Positions 11,958 through 23,760 of a stretch of DNA of 64,000 nucleotides are shown here, piece by piece (the first letter of the stretch is position 1; every line of letters starts with the position of its first letter). The position numbers were made by a program, and so were the translations under genes. The notes under the pieces were generated by a model that saw nothing but the letters and a program-made list of their open reading frames with translations, had not been told where the DNA came from and did no database searches. This DNA comes from Delphinapterus leucas (Eukaryota > Chordata > Mammalia > Artiodactyla > Monodontidae), in the NCBI RefSeq assembly GCF_002288925.2, contig NW_022098008.1:2292814-2356813 (forward strand), read 5' to 3'.

Positions 11958-14900
11958 TACATAAGCTCATTTTCTCCTTGACACCTCCTTGGCCCTCACC
12001 TTGGTCCACACTGATCTCACCTGAGTGGTGGCCCAGGTTTCCTGACCCATGACCCTCCGGAGTGTGCCATTTGTAGTCAGGTGACCAGTACATTGGGCCA
12101 AGTTACTTGTTGAAAGACTTTCCATAAAGACCGGCTGCCATGACAGGTGGCCTCCTGGAGCCCCAATCCGTGTTTCCCCCTCACCCTGTGGTCCCCCACA
12201 TGGCTCATGGGTCTTCAGTGACACTGTTTGCTGCTTTTGTTTCCTCTGCCTGGGAGGCTGTGTCCTCCACATCCACCTTCTCTGCTCCCACTCCTTCTTT
12301 AGGCCCCAGTGTCTTCTTTCTTCCCTCACAAAGCCGTCCCCCATTTCCTAGATGGAGATGATTCCTTGTAGTAAACACTTTCATCACAGCTGTGATTTCA
12401 TATTCCTTTGTGCTTCTTGAAGTCACCCATGAGCCATCGATTGTCATCACCAGCTCCAGTGCTCACAGAGGCAGAAGCCACGCTGACCTGCTCATCACTG
12501 TGGCCTCAGCTCGGTGCCCAACACGTGGGTCATAATAATTACTTATTGGATGAACAAGCAAACACCAGCACATCCTAAAAATGCTTTTCATGGTATTTAG
12601 CAATCTCCAAAGTATGAGCTGCCCTATCAAGTTTCTCCTTTTAATCTTTTTAAAGCTACCTTTTCAAACTTTCTGTTTTCCACCGAGAGTGACATTGAGC
12701 TATAAGGAGTCATCGATATCTATTCACACTGTACTGCATATTATAGTTCTATTTTAAGACGGACCAACCACCAGATTATTTTGAAAAGTGTTACTTGGAA
12801 AAGGAAGTAAAGAGCATGACTATTCATTACAAACTAAAAGAAATTCTTTCTTCTGTTCTAGAGCTCACCTTTGGCCAAGTGGTCCTGCTACACCAAAGCC
12901 AGATAATCAACCTTGTCTTTTTTCAGAGAATTTGTGCCTTGAGGTCCATCCCTTGGGCGTCTAGTGATGGTCCTCTGGGCACTGTCTGCACCTCGCTTGC
13001 TCTGGGTATGTGTGTGGCATGTCCTAAAATACACCCCCGTCTACTGACTCCCATCCACCGGTGGATTATGGTAACACACAAGCAGGAAGTTTTCTCGGTA
13101 TGGCTGAAATGAGACTTATGGCCTATAATTCATTATCTTCCTGTCATCCTTCTGTGTGTTGTCTACTCAGTCCCCAGGCCGCTTGAGAGCACAGAGCAGA
13201 TCTCCACTAAGTTCTTGACCAGCTGCCAAGGTGTCCCATTGTGCTTTTTCTGGATGCTTCCAGCAACACCTTGCCTCCCAGCCAAGCTCAACATGAGCTG
13301 GCGTCCCCAAAGCTTCCCCGGCCCTGTGATCCTAACCTTTCTAGCAGGTGTTGTCCTGAGACCATCCCAGCCCCTGCAACTGGGATAGAGAAGCCCGGTG
13401 AAACCAGCTTGGAGGAAACGGTGAGTAACACAGGGGCCTGCTCTGTTTTCACTAAAGACGGCTATTAAGTTTTATGTTATGAGGGGAAACACTGCTGGAA
13501 TGTTTTCTGTCTCACAATAAATCCCACGTGGTCTAGAGTATAATGCAATGGTGGATCAGTGTCCACCCGACTTTGCACAATAAACCCCCTTATTTCAAGG
13601 ATTATTATGTAATGATAGACAACTGTGAGCAATTTTTGAGTTCATTATTTTCAGCCCCAGAATTAATTTTTTTAAAGAAGATCCTAAAAAGAAAAATCCC
13701 AGGTCATTGGCATTGGGGGGAGAATGAGAAAGAAGCATGAGGTCTGCTCATCGGCGGGAACTCACCGCCCAGAGTTTCAGATCCCCCCGGGCAGAGCTGT
13801 CTCCTCTCTGAGCACCCAGGTATGTGGCTCAGGGCCAAGGGGGGTCCGTGAGGGCAGCAGTCCTGCAGGTTAAAGGCACACACCTTGTGACCCTGGGCCC
13901 AGCCGGGACAGGAGCATCAAGGCTGAGGTATGGCTTACCTGTAGCTGCACCCTGGGGGTTGCATTTCAGGGCAGCATCCTGTCTGATTCTCAGGAGTTCT
14001 CCTCTCTCCTTCTCTCAGCCACAGTTCACGACAAACACACAAAGGGGGTGATGGGTCCCAGGACCCATCAGCAAAGTTCACTGACTTTCTGGTCCAGGAG
14101 GCAATCTACGGGAGCAGGGCGTCCCCCGCCTCGGTTTGCTGTCTCTCAGGAGCACAGTGTGCCCTGTGAAGGACTGCTTCTGAGAGGCACATGGAACAGA
14201 AGGGTCACTTGGAGTCCAAGTCTTCCTTGGCCTCCTTGGCTGGGGGTCCAGATGACACAGGACAGCACCCCTTGTGCCCTGCCTCTTGCCTCTCCTGGCA
14301 TCACCTGGGACCTCTGCTTTCTTGAAGACCTTCCCTGAATGCCCACAGCTACGCCAAACACACCCTACAAGTGCTCATAAATGGTCCTTTCTCTTCCTCT
14401 ACTCGGGTTCCCCTTTCTGTCCCTGTCACCGCGAAAGCCACAGGGGTCCCCAACTAATGATGACCAGGCCTCCAGGTAGCCCCGGTGCCCCCGCCAAGGG
14501 TGCAGCTTCCTGCAGGATCCGCGGCAGTCCCCTCGCGTTCACCCTTTCTGAAAGGGGAAGATACCGCATCCTCCTCAGGTTGGTGCCTCTGTCACCTGGG
14601 AGACAGAGTGCCCTCCTTTGGCCCCTGCCTCTCAGCTCCACCTGCTCCCTGGAACAGCCCCTTGGCCTCTGTCTCCCCTTGATGCTCAGAGAACCCAGAT
14701 AGGGTGGTGAGCTGCACCGTGGATAGAAGCCTGAGGCCCCTGAGCAAAGCCCCCCTTCCCTCCCCGGCACATGGCCCTGCCTTTAGGGTCCCTGCAGACG
14801 CTGGTCCTGCCGAGCCCCTCTGGCTCTCCAGCTGCAACCTGGCAGCAGACGAACAGTGACAGGTTCTGGAGGCCATGCAGAGAGCACAGGGTCAGATCTC

Positions 14901-16246
14901 AGACCTGCCGCTGTCTGTACAAAGGGTCCTGCTCGACCTCTCCAGTTTGGGAGGGGTCTGCACAGAGAGCACCCCATGAAGTGTAGAGCATCATGGACGG
15001 CATCCTCTCCAGCGGCCAAGCAGGTGCCATTCAGAGCCACAGAGGTGGAAGGGTTGAGAGGCAAGAACTGCACCTTTACAAGAGCAGAGCTGGGTGATGG
15101 AGGAGGACACTCCCCTCCCTCTTCACCCGGTCCCCAACCAAGCAGAGGGTTATGGGAAGTTGTGTGGAGCAGGCAGCTGCTCAGGCAGGTCTGCAGAGAG
15201 GATGCTGTCTGCAATCCACCTCGCTCTCAGCGTGACACTGCAGGCCTTTTCTGGGGCAGAACAGCGCGGGTGTGAGGATGCTCGGCCTCCCCAACCCGCC
15301 TTCCTCCCAAATGCTCCTTCCCAGGCTCTCGGGTGGCCAGCCTCCCCTTCCCCTAGGCGCTGGGGTGAGGTTAGTCCTAGAGAAATCCTAGGTCTGTCCC
15401 CACCCCATCACACACCCCAGGGAGGCTGAGATCTTGCCCAGAGGCCACCGGAATCCTCTGACAGAAGGAAGCTGGAGAGCCGGGCTTCAGCGTTGCATTA
15501 CGTAGACCCGACTGCACAAAGCTTCCTCCAGACCTTGCCTTGGAAGCTGCTCTACTCAGAGGCAGATGTGAAATGACATTAACCCAGCCAGGCCGCAGCC
15601 AGCCCCCGACCATCAGCCGAGGAGATGAGGTACGTCGCAGGGCACCCTGGGGGTAAATGGCCAAGCGTGCCCCAGGACCACTGCATGACGGCCAGCAACG
15701 GCCACACAACGGTGGGCGGCCAACGCTGGATTCCAGGGCAAATCTTTACCAAATATTCCAGTTCAAAGAGGAGAGCCCAGAAATCGAGTTTTACATAAAG
15801 TGTTGTGTGTAGCTAGCTCTGTTTGATCAAACGTAAGTCTGAGCTCTTATTCAAAATCTCTTTTCAAAGAAGAAAAATCCGATTCTGTCTTGTTTTAGGT
15901 TATGGTATCCATGGTCCAAATGAAATGTGGTGATTAATCAGAACAAATTAGAAAGATGACGAGCACAGAATTTCATTTTACAAAAATTGGACAAAAAAAG
16001 AAAAAAAAAGGCTTGAGTTTTATGGAAGATTTTCCAAATAGTTATATAATTTATGGGATATAAATAAATAAATAAGTGAATTTTATGTGTCATTTAATTT
16101 ATGCATCAAATGACTAACTTGGCTTTCAGGAAGTCTCAGGGAAGGTCACTAGAATTATGAAAACTAAATATTAGCATTTCCGGTTTTCAGGGCTGTGTTC
16201 TCTTTCATATGGCAACCTGTAAGAATACATACTTTTGATGTTTGTT
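11958..16246. other. Unique noncoding DNA, GC-rich from 13.7 to 15.7 kb
   Basis: Apart from a probable L2 scrap (12492-12556), I recognise no repeat. GC-rich DNA at 13740-15730 produces many overlapping open frames up to about 143 codons on both strands, but none has a domain, a codon pattern or splice context that supports a gene. The region 15730-16246 is AT-rich. Confidence 0.5.
12492..12556 (+). repeat. Probable L2 3'-end fragment
   Basis: The order 'CTCATCACTGTGGCCTCAGC', 'TCGGTGCCCAACACGTGGGTC', 'ATAATTACTTATTGGATGAAC' follows the L2 LINE 3' end (place of origin, 'GTGCCTGGCACATAG', 'TCAATAAATATTTGTTGAATG') with substitutions throughout. The short length and divergence leave MIR as an alternative. 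Confidence 0.5.
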
Positions 16247-16344
16247 TTTACTTTAAATGTCAATATTATTATTTTTTCTTGCCTATGTGATTGGTTACTT
16301 TTATTTTGAATGTTAATATTATTATTTTTTGCTTGATTATGTGG
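16247..16344. repeat. Imperfect tandem duplication of about 49 bp
   Basis: Two adjacent copies, 16247-16294 and 16295-16344, share the order TTTACTTT, AATGTCAATATTATTATTTT, TTGC, TATGTGATTGG, with a few substitutions and small indels. The duplication lies just 5' of the L1 insertion at 16400. It is probably replication slippage and has no coding significance. Confidence 0.8.
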
Positions 16345-16387
16345 TGCTCCCCCAAGCACCTTTTTTCTTACTGACATCATGAGTTAA

Positions 16388-16552
16388 AGAGCTCAAAGGA
16401 GGGTGGGAGGGAGGCTCAAGAGGGAGGGGTATAGGTATACATATAGCTGATTCACTTTGTTGTACAGCAGAAACTAACACAACATTGTAAAGCAATTATA
16501 CTCCTATAAAGATGTAAAAAAATAAATACAATTAAAAAAGAGAGCTCAAAGG
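16388..16552 (+). mobile_element. 5'-truncated L1 3'UTR insertion with target-site duplication
   Basis: About 141 bp of L1 3'UTR (16400-16540) end in 'AAGCAATTATACTCCTATAA' and an A-rich tail. It is bracketed by a perfect 12-bp target duplication, AGAGCTCAAAGG, at 16388-16399 and 16541-16552. The recognisable core is 'TATAGCTGATTCACTTTGTT', 'GTACAGCAGAAACTAACAC'. The insertion begins in a GGG-TGGG-AGGG tract that corresponds to the G-rich region of the longer L1 at 63724-63745. The perfect duplication suggests a relatively recent event. Confidence 0.93.
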
Positions 16553-17203
16553 TCTCTGGGTATTTGTGTGGAATTATTCTTGGGAGAACTGCATGCAAGA
16601 CAGAAGTTTGAAATTCTGCGTGGGCTATGAAGAAGTGTTCTGCATGGTCTTCTCCAAGAAGACTTGGAGACTCTTTTCTTCCTGGGCAACTGGAAGATGC
16701 AAATTTTTCTGAGTCTGGGTGAAGGTAGCAGCCTCCATGCCTTTGGCTGCAGAATGGTCATGCAAGGCTCCCTGTGCCCCTGTGCTTTGTGCATCTTCCA
16801 TGGGGACCACCTGCCTGATGCCGACGCTCCTGGACCTGTCAGTGGCCCCTGATGGCATCAATCCTGTGTTTCTAGCACTCTGTCCTCCATGCAGGGGGCA
16901 AGAAATACTTTATCGGGGTTCTACGGGGGGTTACAGACTGGATGTCCTATTCCACATGGAACCCAGGCTCAGGGAGGGCTCCTGGTTGGACGGACATGGG
17001 CACTGCAGCCAGCCTCCTTCCAGAACCCATCCTGGCTTTCTGGAGCTCCAGGTGTCATCCATCTACCATTATCATGTGACCCAACTTTACCATTTTAAAT
17101 AAACTCTGACTCAGAGCAGCCCAGGTTGAGCCAGGTAAGTAGGTGGACACAGGGAGTATGGGGCCAGGGAAGAAACCCAGCTGTTTTTATTTCAGTTTTC
17201 CGT
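16553..17203. other. Unique noncoding DNA
   Basis: A stretch of mixed composition between the L1 insertion and the SINE pair. I recognise no repeat or gene. Confidence 0.5.
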
Positions 17204-17215
17204 AGCTTCCCTTAG

Positions 17216-17354
17216 GTTTCTTTTTCTTTTTTTTTTTCCTTCCTTTGGCCACACAGCATGCCTTGCAGGATCTCAGTTCCCTGACCAGGGATTGAAGCCG
17301 GGTCATGGCTGTGAAAGCCTGGAATCCTAACCACTAGGCCACCAGGGAACTCCC
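17216..17354 (-). mobile_element. CHR-1-like tRNA-derived SINE
   Basis: Minus-strand SINE, about 139 bp, with its A-rich tail appearing as the T-rich run at 17216-17242. On the minus strand it begins GGGAGTTCCCTGGTGGCC. A pol III A box, TGGCCTAGTGG, corresponds to 17331-17341, and a B box, GGCTTCAATCC (one change from consensus), to 17289-17299. The target duplication AGCTTCCCTTAG stands at 17204-17215 and 17355-17366. This is the short cetartiodactyl type related to glutamate tRNA. Its downstream duplication copy was then used by the next SINE. Confidence 0.88.
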
Positions 17355-17366
17355 AGCTTCCCTTAG

Positions 17367-17565
17367 TTTTTTTTACTGTACGTGGGCCTCTCACTGCTGT
17401 GGCCTCTCCCGTTGTGGAGCACAGGCTCCGGACGCGCAGGCTCAGCGGCCATGGCTCACAGGCCCAGCCACCCCGCGGCATGTGGGATCCTCCCGGACCG
17501 GGGCACGAACCCGCGTCCCGTGTATCGGCAGGCGGACTCTCAACCACTGCGCCACCAGGGAAGCC
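17367..17565 (-). mobile_element. CHR-2-type cetacean SINE
   Basis: Minus-strand SINE of about 199 bp with the layout poly-T, 'GTACGTGGGCCTCTCACTGC', 'GTTGTGGAGCACAGGCTCC', 'CAGCGGCCATGGCTCACA', 'GCATGTGGGATCCTCCCGG', 'GGCACGAACCCGCGTCC', 'CGGACTCTCAACCACTGCG', 'CCACCAGGGAAGCCC'. A box TGGCGCAGTGG is complementary to 17544-17554 and B box GGTTCGTGCC to 17512-17521. Flanking CTTCCCTTAG copies at 17357-17366 and 17566-17575 are its target duplication. This type is abundant in toothed whales and is the best clue to the source organism. Confidence 0.92.
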
Positions 17566-20500
17566 CTTCCCTTAGTTTTATTAGCAGGAACACTGAGAGG
17601 AAACTGCATCTGTTGCCCCTTCTTTTGCTGTGATGCTCTTTCAGACACTCAGGTATTTTATTCCAGCTCTAAAACCACTTATAGCCGCTCATCCTCAAAA
17701 CGCACACCTGTTATCTCAGATTTCAGAATTTTCCTCTGATTCTGAGGCTATAGTGCTGAGCATGAGATGCTTTGAAGGGGAGAGGGCTGGGGGAAGTTGC
17801 TATTTTGGGCTCCAGAGCCCCGTAACCTATTGGGGGAATCAAAACAGACACACGAGCATCTCTGAGGCAAAGAAGAATAAAACAACTGCTGTGTCAAGTG
17901 CTCAGGGCAAGCGGCCTGAGTGCTTAAGCAGAGGTTGGTTCCGAAGGAAAGTAAAGGTGGGTGGAAATGGCAGGGTGAGGACCCGGGTCTGGGTCTGACT
18001 CACCTGGAGATCTTGAAGCCCCGATTCCCGAGAGACACCGCCCACCCCTCCCGTTTCTTCTTCAGTAGGTCTGGAGGGGGCACATGGAAAGTGAGGTTTT
18101 TTGTTTTTTTTTTTTGATACCTTCTTCATCCTACCTTGCTCATCAAGACAGCACCTCCTCTGCACTGGAACCAGCATCACGTCTGGTGCAGAGGCCCCCA
18201 GGAAGTGAGGAAGCCTGCGCCAGCTACAACACCCCACTTCCAACGGTCACTCTTCTCCAAGGACCCACATGATTTAGTAAAGACATTATTCAAGCATCTC
18301 ACAGAAAGCCATGAGGAAACTCAGCAGCATTTCATAGAGGCCTGGAGAAGATGAGCTCTAGAGAATCTCTCCGTGGGATGGGAATAAAGGAGATCAGGAG
18401 ACAAGGGGAATGGAGGAGGGTCCACCGACAGCTGATCTTCCACTTTCGGGACTGTAGGGGGGCCCTGCATCCCCACCCCGTCATCCTGAACCTGTCCTTT
18501 CATCTGAGTTCTGCTGTGTGATGACATCCCCCTGTCCGCCCTGAGTGTCCTCTGTCCAGAGGAGGACGGAGCGGGAGCTGCCCACACAGGCTTTGGAACA
18601 AGGACATGGACCTGGAGGGAGGGTCCTGGAGGCCGTCTGTGCCCTGGAGACAGACCAGGAGGCGCCAAGCTGGCTGGTCACACTTTCAGGCTCAGTGTGG
18701 CCCAGAGGGGCTCCCTGGCCACACAGACCTCAGCTCACCTGCAGGAAATGCACTTAGAAGAGTTGGAAGTCCAGAACAGGACACTCAATGCCAGCAGGCC
18801 TGTTCGACAAGGCTGGGCCCATCCTAATCAGGGAGAACTGGACCCAAGACTCAGGTGGGAAATTTGGGTCAAGGCACTTGAAAGTCTCAAATTCTTCAGT
18901 CTCCGGCCCCTTTGGGGCTCACAAGTAGCCCACCCCTCCCTGTTGATAGCCGGCACCCTCATCCTGATGAACGATGTGCCTTCTCGCCAAGACACACACA
19001 CACATGCTCACGTGCTTAGGAGCCCCCCGACCCCTTTGCCTGCCTGGGGGTGAGCCGAGCCTGCCAGGAGAGGGAGGGCCTACAGGACCCTCCAACACAC
19101 ACTGGCCTGAGCACAGGTCTGGGTCCCACGAGGCCTCATCAAGCGCCATGGAATATAAAGTTGGATAAAGGAAACTTTGCCTAAATAGGGGCTTTGTCTC
19201 ACAAAGTGGCGTTGAACACCCTGGCCAAGACCCCCGAGAGACAGCGCCAACATGCTGCCATATGGGCGATGGAGAGCTTGGGAAGGCAGCGGCCCGGGGC
19301 AAGTGGAGTGGAAACCACAGTCTCCAGGGCAGATGGCAGAGGAGGGATCAAAGGGCCCTGAGCAGTGAGGTTGGGGCAGCGACACTAACGCACAGTCGGG
19401 ACGGTCAGGAGGTCTGCGGCCGCTGGGATCCCCAGGGAGAGGCTGCCACTCTGCACCAGGCTGCTCTGAGGAGATGCTGTCCCATAGCTGGGGCCCCGAC
19501 GGCCACAGGATGGGAGACAGGTGTGGGGATCACCTGTCAGACGCACGGTAAGGTGCTTAACATGGGCTGGGGGAGGTCCGCGTGAGAGCCAGGAGGGCCC
19601 GACCTGCCAGGAGCTGCGTGGGGTGGCAGCAGGGACACGGCAACCAGGGCGAGATGGGCAGGCAGCCTCCAAGAGCAGCGTTCAGTCCCCACCTGGAGAG
19701 AAAGGCAGAGTCATCTGAGAGCTGCCAGCAGCCGCCCTACTCAAGGTCACAGTCCCGACTCAGATCCTGGACCAGAAGCTGACTTTAGACCCAGAGTGTG
19801 TTGCCCGAGGCTGAGTCCCCATGAAGGGCCCGTGACACTGCATGGCGAGAGTCTACAGCGGTGATTCCCTGAGGCCTTCCCAAGAGGAGCCCGCAGAGCT
19901 TGGGGCAACTGCACATGGCAGGGAGGGACAACCAAGCACCGTGAGGACTTGTCACATGGCTTGAAGGGGCGCTGGTGGCCTCACCAAAGCTGCCCCATGG
20001 GAGTGGAGGTATATGGGAGACACTGATGAACACAGGGACCGGGTCAGGGTTGGCTCACAGGGGTCTTCTGTTCTGTGGACACGCCCAGGGGCAGAGTCCT
20101 CAGGCCTCAGGTGTGTAACCGGGACGCACATCCTTTGAGGCAGGCAGGGCCCCATCCTGGATCCTCAGCAAGTATCCTGGTGGGAACTTTCAGTGGGGAA
20201 GGCCAGGAGGAAAACCTGCTCAGCCAGGATGGTAAATCCAAACGGTATAGCAAACTGGGGGTGGGTATAGGGGCGGGAAATGGCAGAGTCAGCAGCCATT
20301 TAAGACCAAAGGGTGTGGAGGTGATGGTCCCAATGTGTCTTCAACTAGTTTGAAGCCTGGCTTCCACAACACCAGGCAAACCCCAGAACACCAGGAACTC
20401 CACCGAGTAGTGGCCCAGTCCCTGCCGCCACACCCCATGTGGTGTCTTTGCTAAAGCCCATTAAGGTGGATCCAGGACCGGGGTATGTGGCCACTGACCT

Positions 20501-23449
20501 GGCAAACGCATTATTTTGCAGCCCTATCAAGAAGGGGCACCAGAAGCCAGCTGTGTTATGTGAAATGGGCAACAGAGCCCCTTTCTGGACTGCCCCCGGG
20601 GCTGTGTAGGATGCTGGGGCCCTGGTCACTTTGTAGACATTTCAGTGGCTCCTCTGTCAGTGACATCATGTGAATAAGGGAGTTGGTCACAATGCAGAGA
20701 GAAGTGAAGGCTCGGGTGGGACAGGTGTGCCCCTGAGGGCGGGGGTGATCCCCGGAGAGGTCCAGGGTCTGCCCCATCAGGGACATGCTGGAGGGTCTGG
20801 GCGCCTGGGACCCATCAGGGCAGCCCCTTCACAGCAAGGAAGAGCTAGTTCACCATAACCTCCCATTGTTCACAAGGAAGCACGGTGACATTTGTACCCC
20901 ACACCTGGGAAGCTTTTCTGACTCACTCACCGAGCATCACACGGGCTGCCGGCTTCCAGGGGAGCCCGGAGGAGAGAGGGTGCAGCTGGGGGTCCAGGCT
21001 GTGATGCTGGTGCCTCTGCAGTTTGGGTCACTTGATGTGGCAGAATGTGTGGCCTGAGAGGTACCTCTGGGGAGAAATGACACCCGTGCACTTACATCAA
21101 CACCCAAGAGGAGACTCATCCCCGGCTCCAGGACTTGAAACCGACCCACCTTCCCCCACAGCTTGGAGAAGCAGCTTCTGGGGTGTTGTTGGGCCCTGGT
21201 GGTCCTGAGGTTGGAGCTGCCATGGGCTGTGCTCCACCAGACCCCAAGGCTTCCGAAGGCATCTGTCATGAGATGGAAGTGGTGCATGGGGTGCCAGCTA
21301 CGAGCTGGGCCAGTGGGTTGCAAGGCAGGCGGCTCAGGCCCTGTGTCTCCATCACTGAAGCCCTGGAACCTCACCCAGGGCACACCTGTGTTACATGGGG
21401 GGTCCCGGAGGGGAGGCTGAGGGAGGAGGGAACTGCTGAGCTTGGTTCATGATGGGTCTGCCTGGTACATGGGTGTGAGCTGGTAGGGGTCACAGCTGCT
21501 CTGCTGCCGCCCTCAGGAGTGGCTCTGTAGGCCAGCAGGGAGGGACGTCCTCCCGATGGTCATAGCCTCAGGCGATGCACCTGGTTCTCTGATTTGTACG
21601 GACACTAAGCGGCCTCACCCTGATGTGAGAATCTATATAGAATCCTGGGCAGCCGAGGGCTGGCAGGAGAGACACTGGAAGGTCAGATGCGAGGATACCT
21701 GGGGCAGGGCCATATCAGTGAACCTGCGGGAGCGGGGTCAAGTGGGAAGGTCACTGTGTTGCGTGTTTACGTGTCCCCCAGGGCGTCCATCACAGGAGAG
21801 GCAGCCAACGGCTGAATAAACAGAACCACCATCAGCCATGCGCAGCAGACTCCGGAATGGAAGAGCCACGGTGGGAGGGATGGAGGCTCCGCGTGGACCT
21901 GGGAACCCGGGATCCACTCAGCAAGGCTGGCCCAGTTCCTCTGGGCAGTGGGACAGACCGATGCTGGAGGATACTGACCAATGCTGACATGCAGCCATCT
22001 CTGTACATTCGGTGTCAAGCTGATGGCACTGGATTTCTTCCAAACTTGGGAAAGGGGTTCTCCTTGCCCGGAATTAATGCATGTTCTTGGTAAGGGTTTG
22101 CCTTTCCTGCGAACAGGACCTCAGCCGGCACTGCTATCTGAGGCCTTTTCAGGGTCTATGTGCTGGTGTGAGGACCCACTTAACATCTCATCAGACCAAG
22201 GGCCCCACTCCACGGTGGAGTGAGTGTAGTGTGGGCTCCCGGCCACAGGGCCTACCAGTTTCCTCACATGCTGCCTTCTTGATGGAGTGAAGATCAACTG
22301 AGACTGCAGCCATGAGACACCCTGTGGGGACGGGCCACCCGCGAGGACATAGTCTACACGCTAAGTCAGTGATTAGCTTATGGTGCCATGTCTTCCACAC
22401 GACCCTGGCATGGCCCGTCTCACCAGTGCTGTAGGGACTAACTCTGGCCACGAGCACTTGCTGGTTCACAGCCGCGGGTTCTGTGGGTCTACTGCTCATC
22501 GTTCACCAGCAAGGGCTGCTTCCCCTGGGGATCGCAGAGGACCATTCACCTCCAGCTCTGTCCGCCTCGTGGAAGCTTTGGGCACCTCATGGCAAGAGAA
22601 CAGTGAAAAAGGAAGGAAGTCACCCCTCTGGAAAGTAGGAGGAAGTGGGGCTGCCACTACCCCGTGGGAGCAGGGAGTGACCCACTGTCACCCGGAGAGT
22701 TCTCTGGGGCACATTTCCAAACTTTTAGACTAAACTGGACAGCAAGGGGACCAAGGCTGCAGTCACAGCTGAGAGGGGCACGGCCACCAGGAGATAAGAC
22801 CTCCCACGATGAGGCCAGGTGTCACCCCACAGGTAAGTCACTGGGCTTGCAGCTGAGGGCAAGGGGGCTCTGTCCTGGGTGTCCTAGAAGAAGGAGAAGA
22901 AGGGCTCGAAGCTTTGAGCCCAGCTGCAGTGGCAAAGGCTGAAGTTTGCCACTGACCTGCTTCTTAGAAGTTTTTCCAGGAAAACAAACCAAGCCGTGTC
23001 CCGGAGGTGCCGTTTCCAGGGGAGGGAAGTCCAGGTACAGCACACGTGGGTCTGAACAGGGCAAGGCAGGGCAGCCGTGCTGCCAGCTCTGCTTTCAGGA
23101 CTGAGGCGGTCAATCCTCAGCGGCCAGGACGCTTCCTGCTTGGTCCTCCTCTAGACACGCCCTTCAGTAAAGAAGCCGTGTCCTCCCCGGACGGGAGCAA
23201 TCCCAGGGCAGCACACCTCAGCGACAGGTCAGCGTGAGGAGCAAAGGCCCGGGCCTGCCACCGAGGAGGGACACTGCTGAGGGGTCACCAGTTCCTAGAC
23301 CCACACCCCCCGCTGTGGGATGGGCACCCCCTCCGGCCCGCCCCGATCCTGCCTTGAGCGGGCTTCATAGGGGCCCCTTCACCCCCCACCCGAGTGCCCA
23401 TTTCCCAGGGGGCTGGCTCCTGACACAGAGAGAGCAGAAAACTGGGTTG

Positions 23450-23512
23450 GAATTAAATGACACGGTCCTTTCCCTCAAGCGGTGTTCAGGCTAATGAAGG
23501 ACAGGAATAGCG
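23450..23512 (+). repeat. Possible L2 fragment
   Basis: The block 'ACACGGTCCTTTCCCTCAAG', 'CGGTGTTCAGGCTAATGAAGG', 'ACAGGAATAG' matches the L2 LINE segment that normally reads 'ACACGGTCCCTGCCCTCATGG', 'AGCTTACAGTCTAATGGGGG', 'AGACAGGCAATA'. It is short and diverged. Confidence 0.45.
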
Positions 23513-23604
23513 CACAGCCGAGGACACTCATCCCTGTCCCTGGCTTTCGGCTGCTTATTTAACAAACAATCATGTACAAAGAGCTTCCTTCACACCACGA
23601 GGTA

Positions 23605-23760
23605 CAGTGTGCCAAACCCTTGACCAAAGTGGCCCCATGTCATCCTTCTCTGGACTCCCTGAGGAAGGAGGACGCTGCTCGTCAGGCAGGATGGAGGCAC
23701 AGAGAGCGCGTGACCGTGGGGCTGGCGAGGGGCAGGACCGGCTGGAGGCTGTGCTCGTCC
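23605..23760 (-). repeat. Probable MIR SINE, reverse orientation
   Basis: The order 'GTGTGCCAAACCCTTGACCA', 'GTCATCCTTCTCTGGACTCC', 'CTGAGGAAGGAGGACGCTGC', 'AGGATGGAGGCACAGAGAG' and 'GACCGTGGGGCTGG' follows an antisense MIR ('AATCCTCACAACAACCCT', 'GAGGAAACTGAGGCACAGAG', 'GGTCACACAGCTAG') with many substitutions. MIRs are ancient tRNA-derived SINEs shared by all mammals. Confidence 0.5.
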
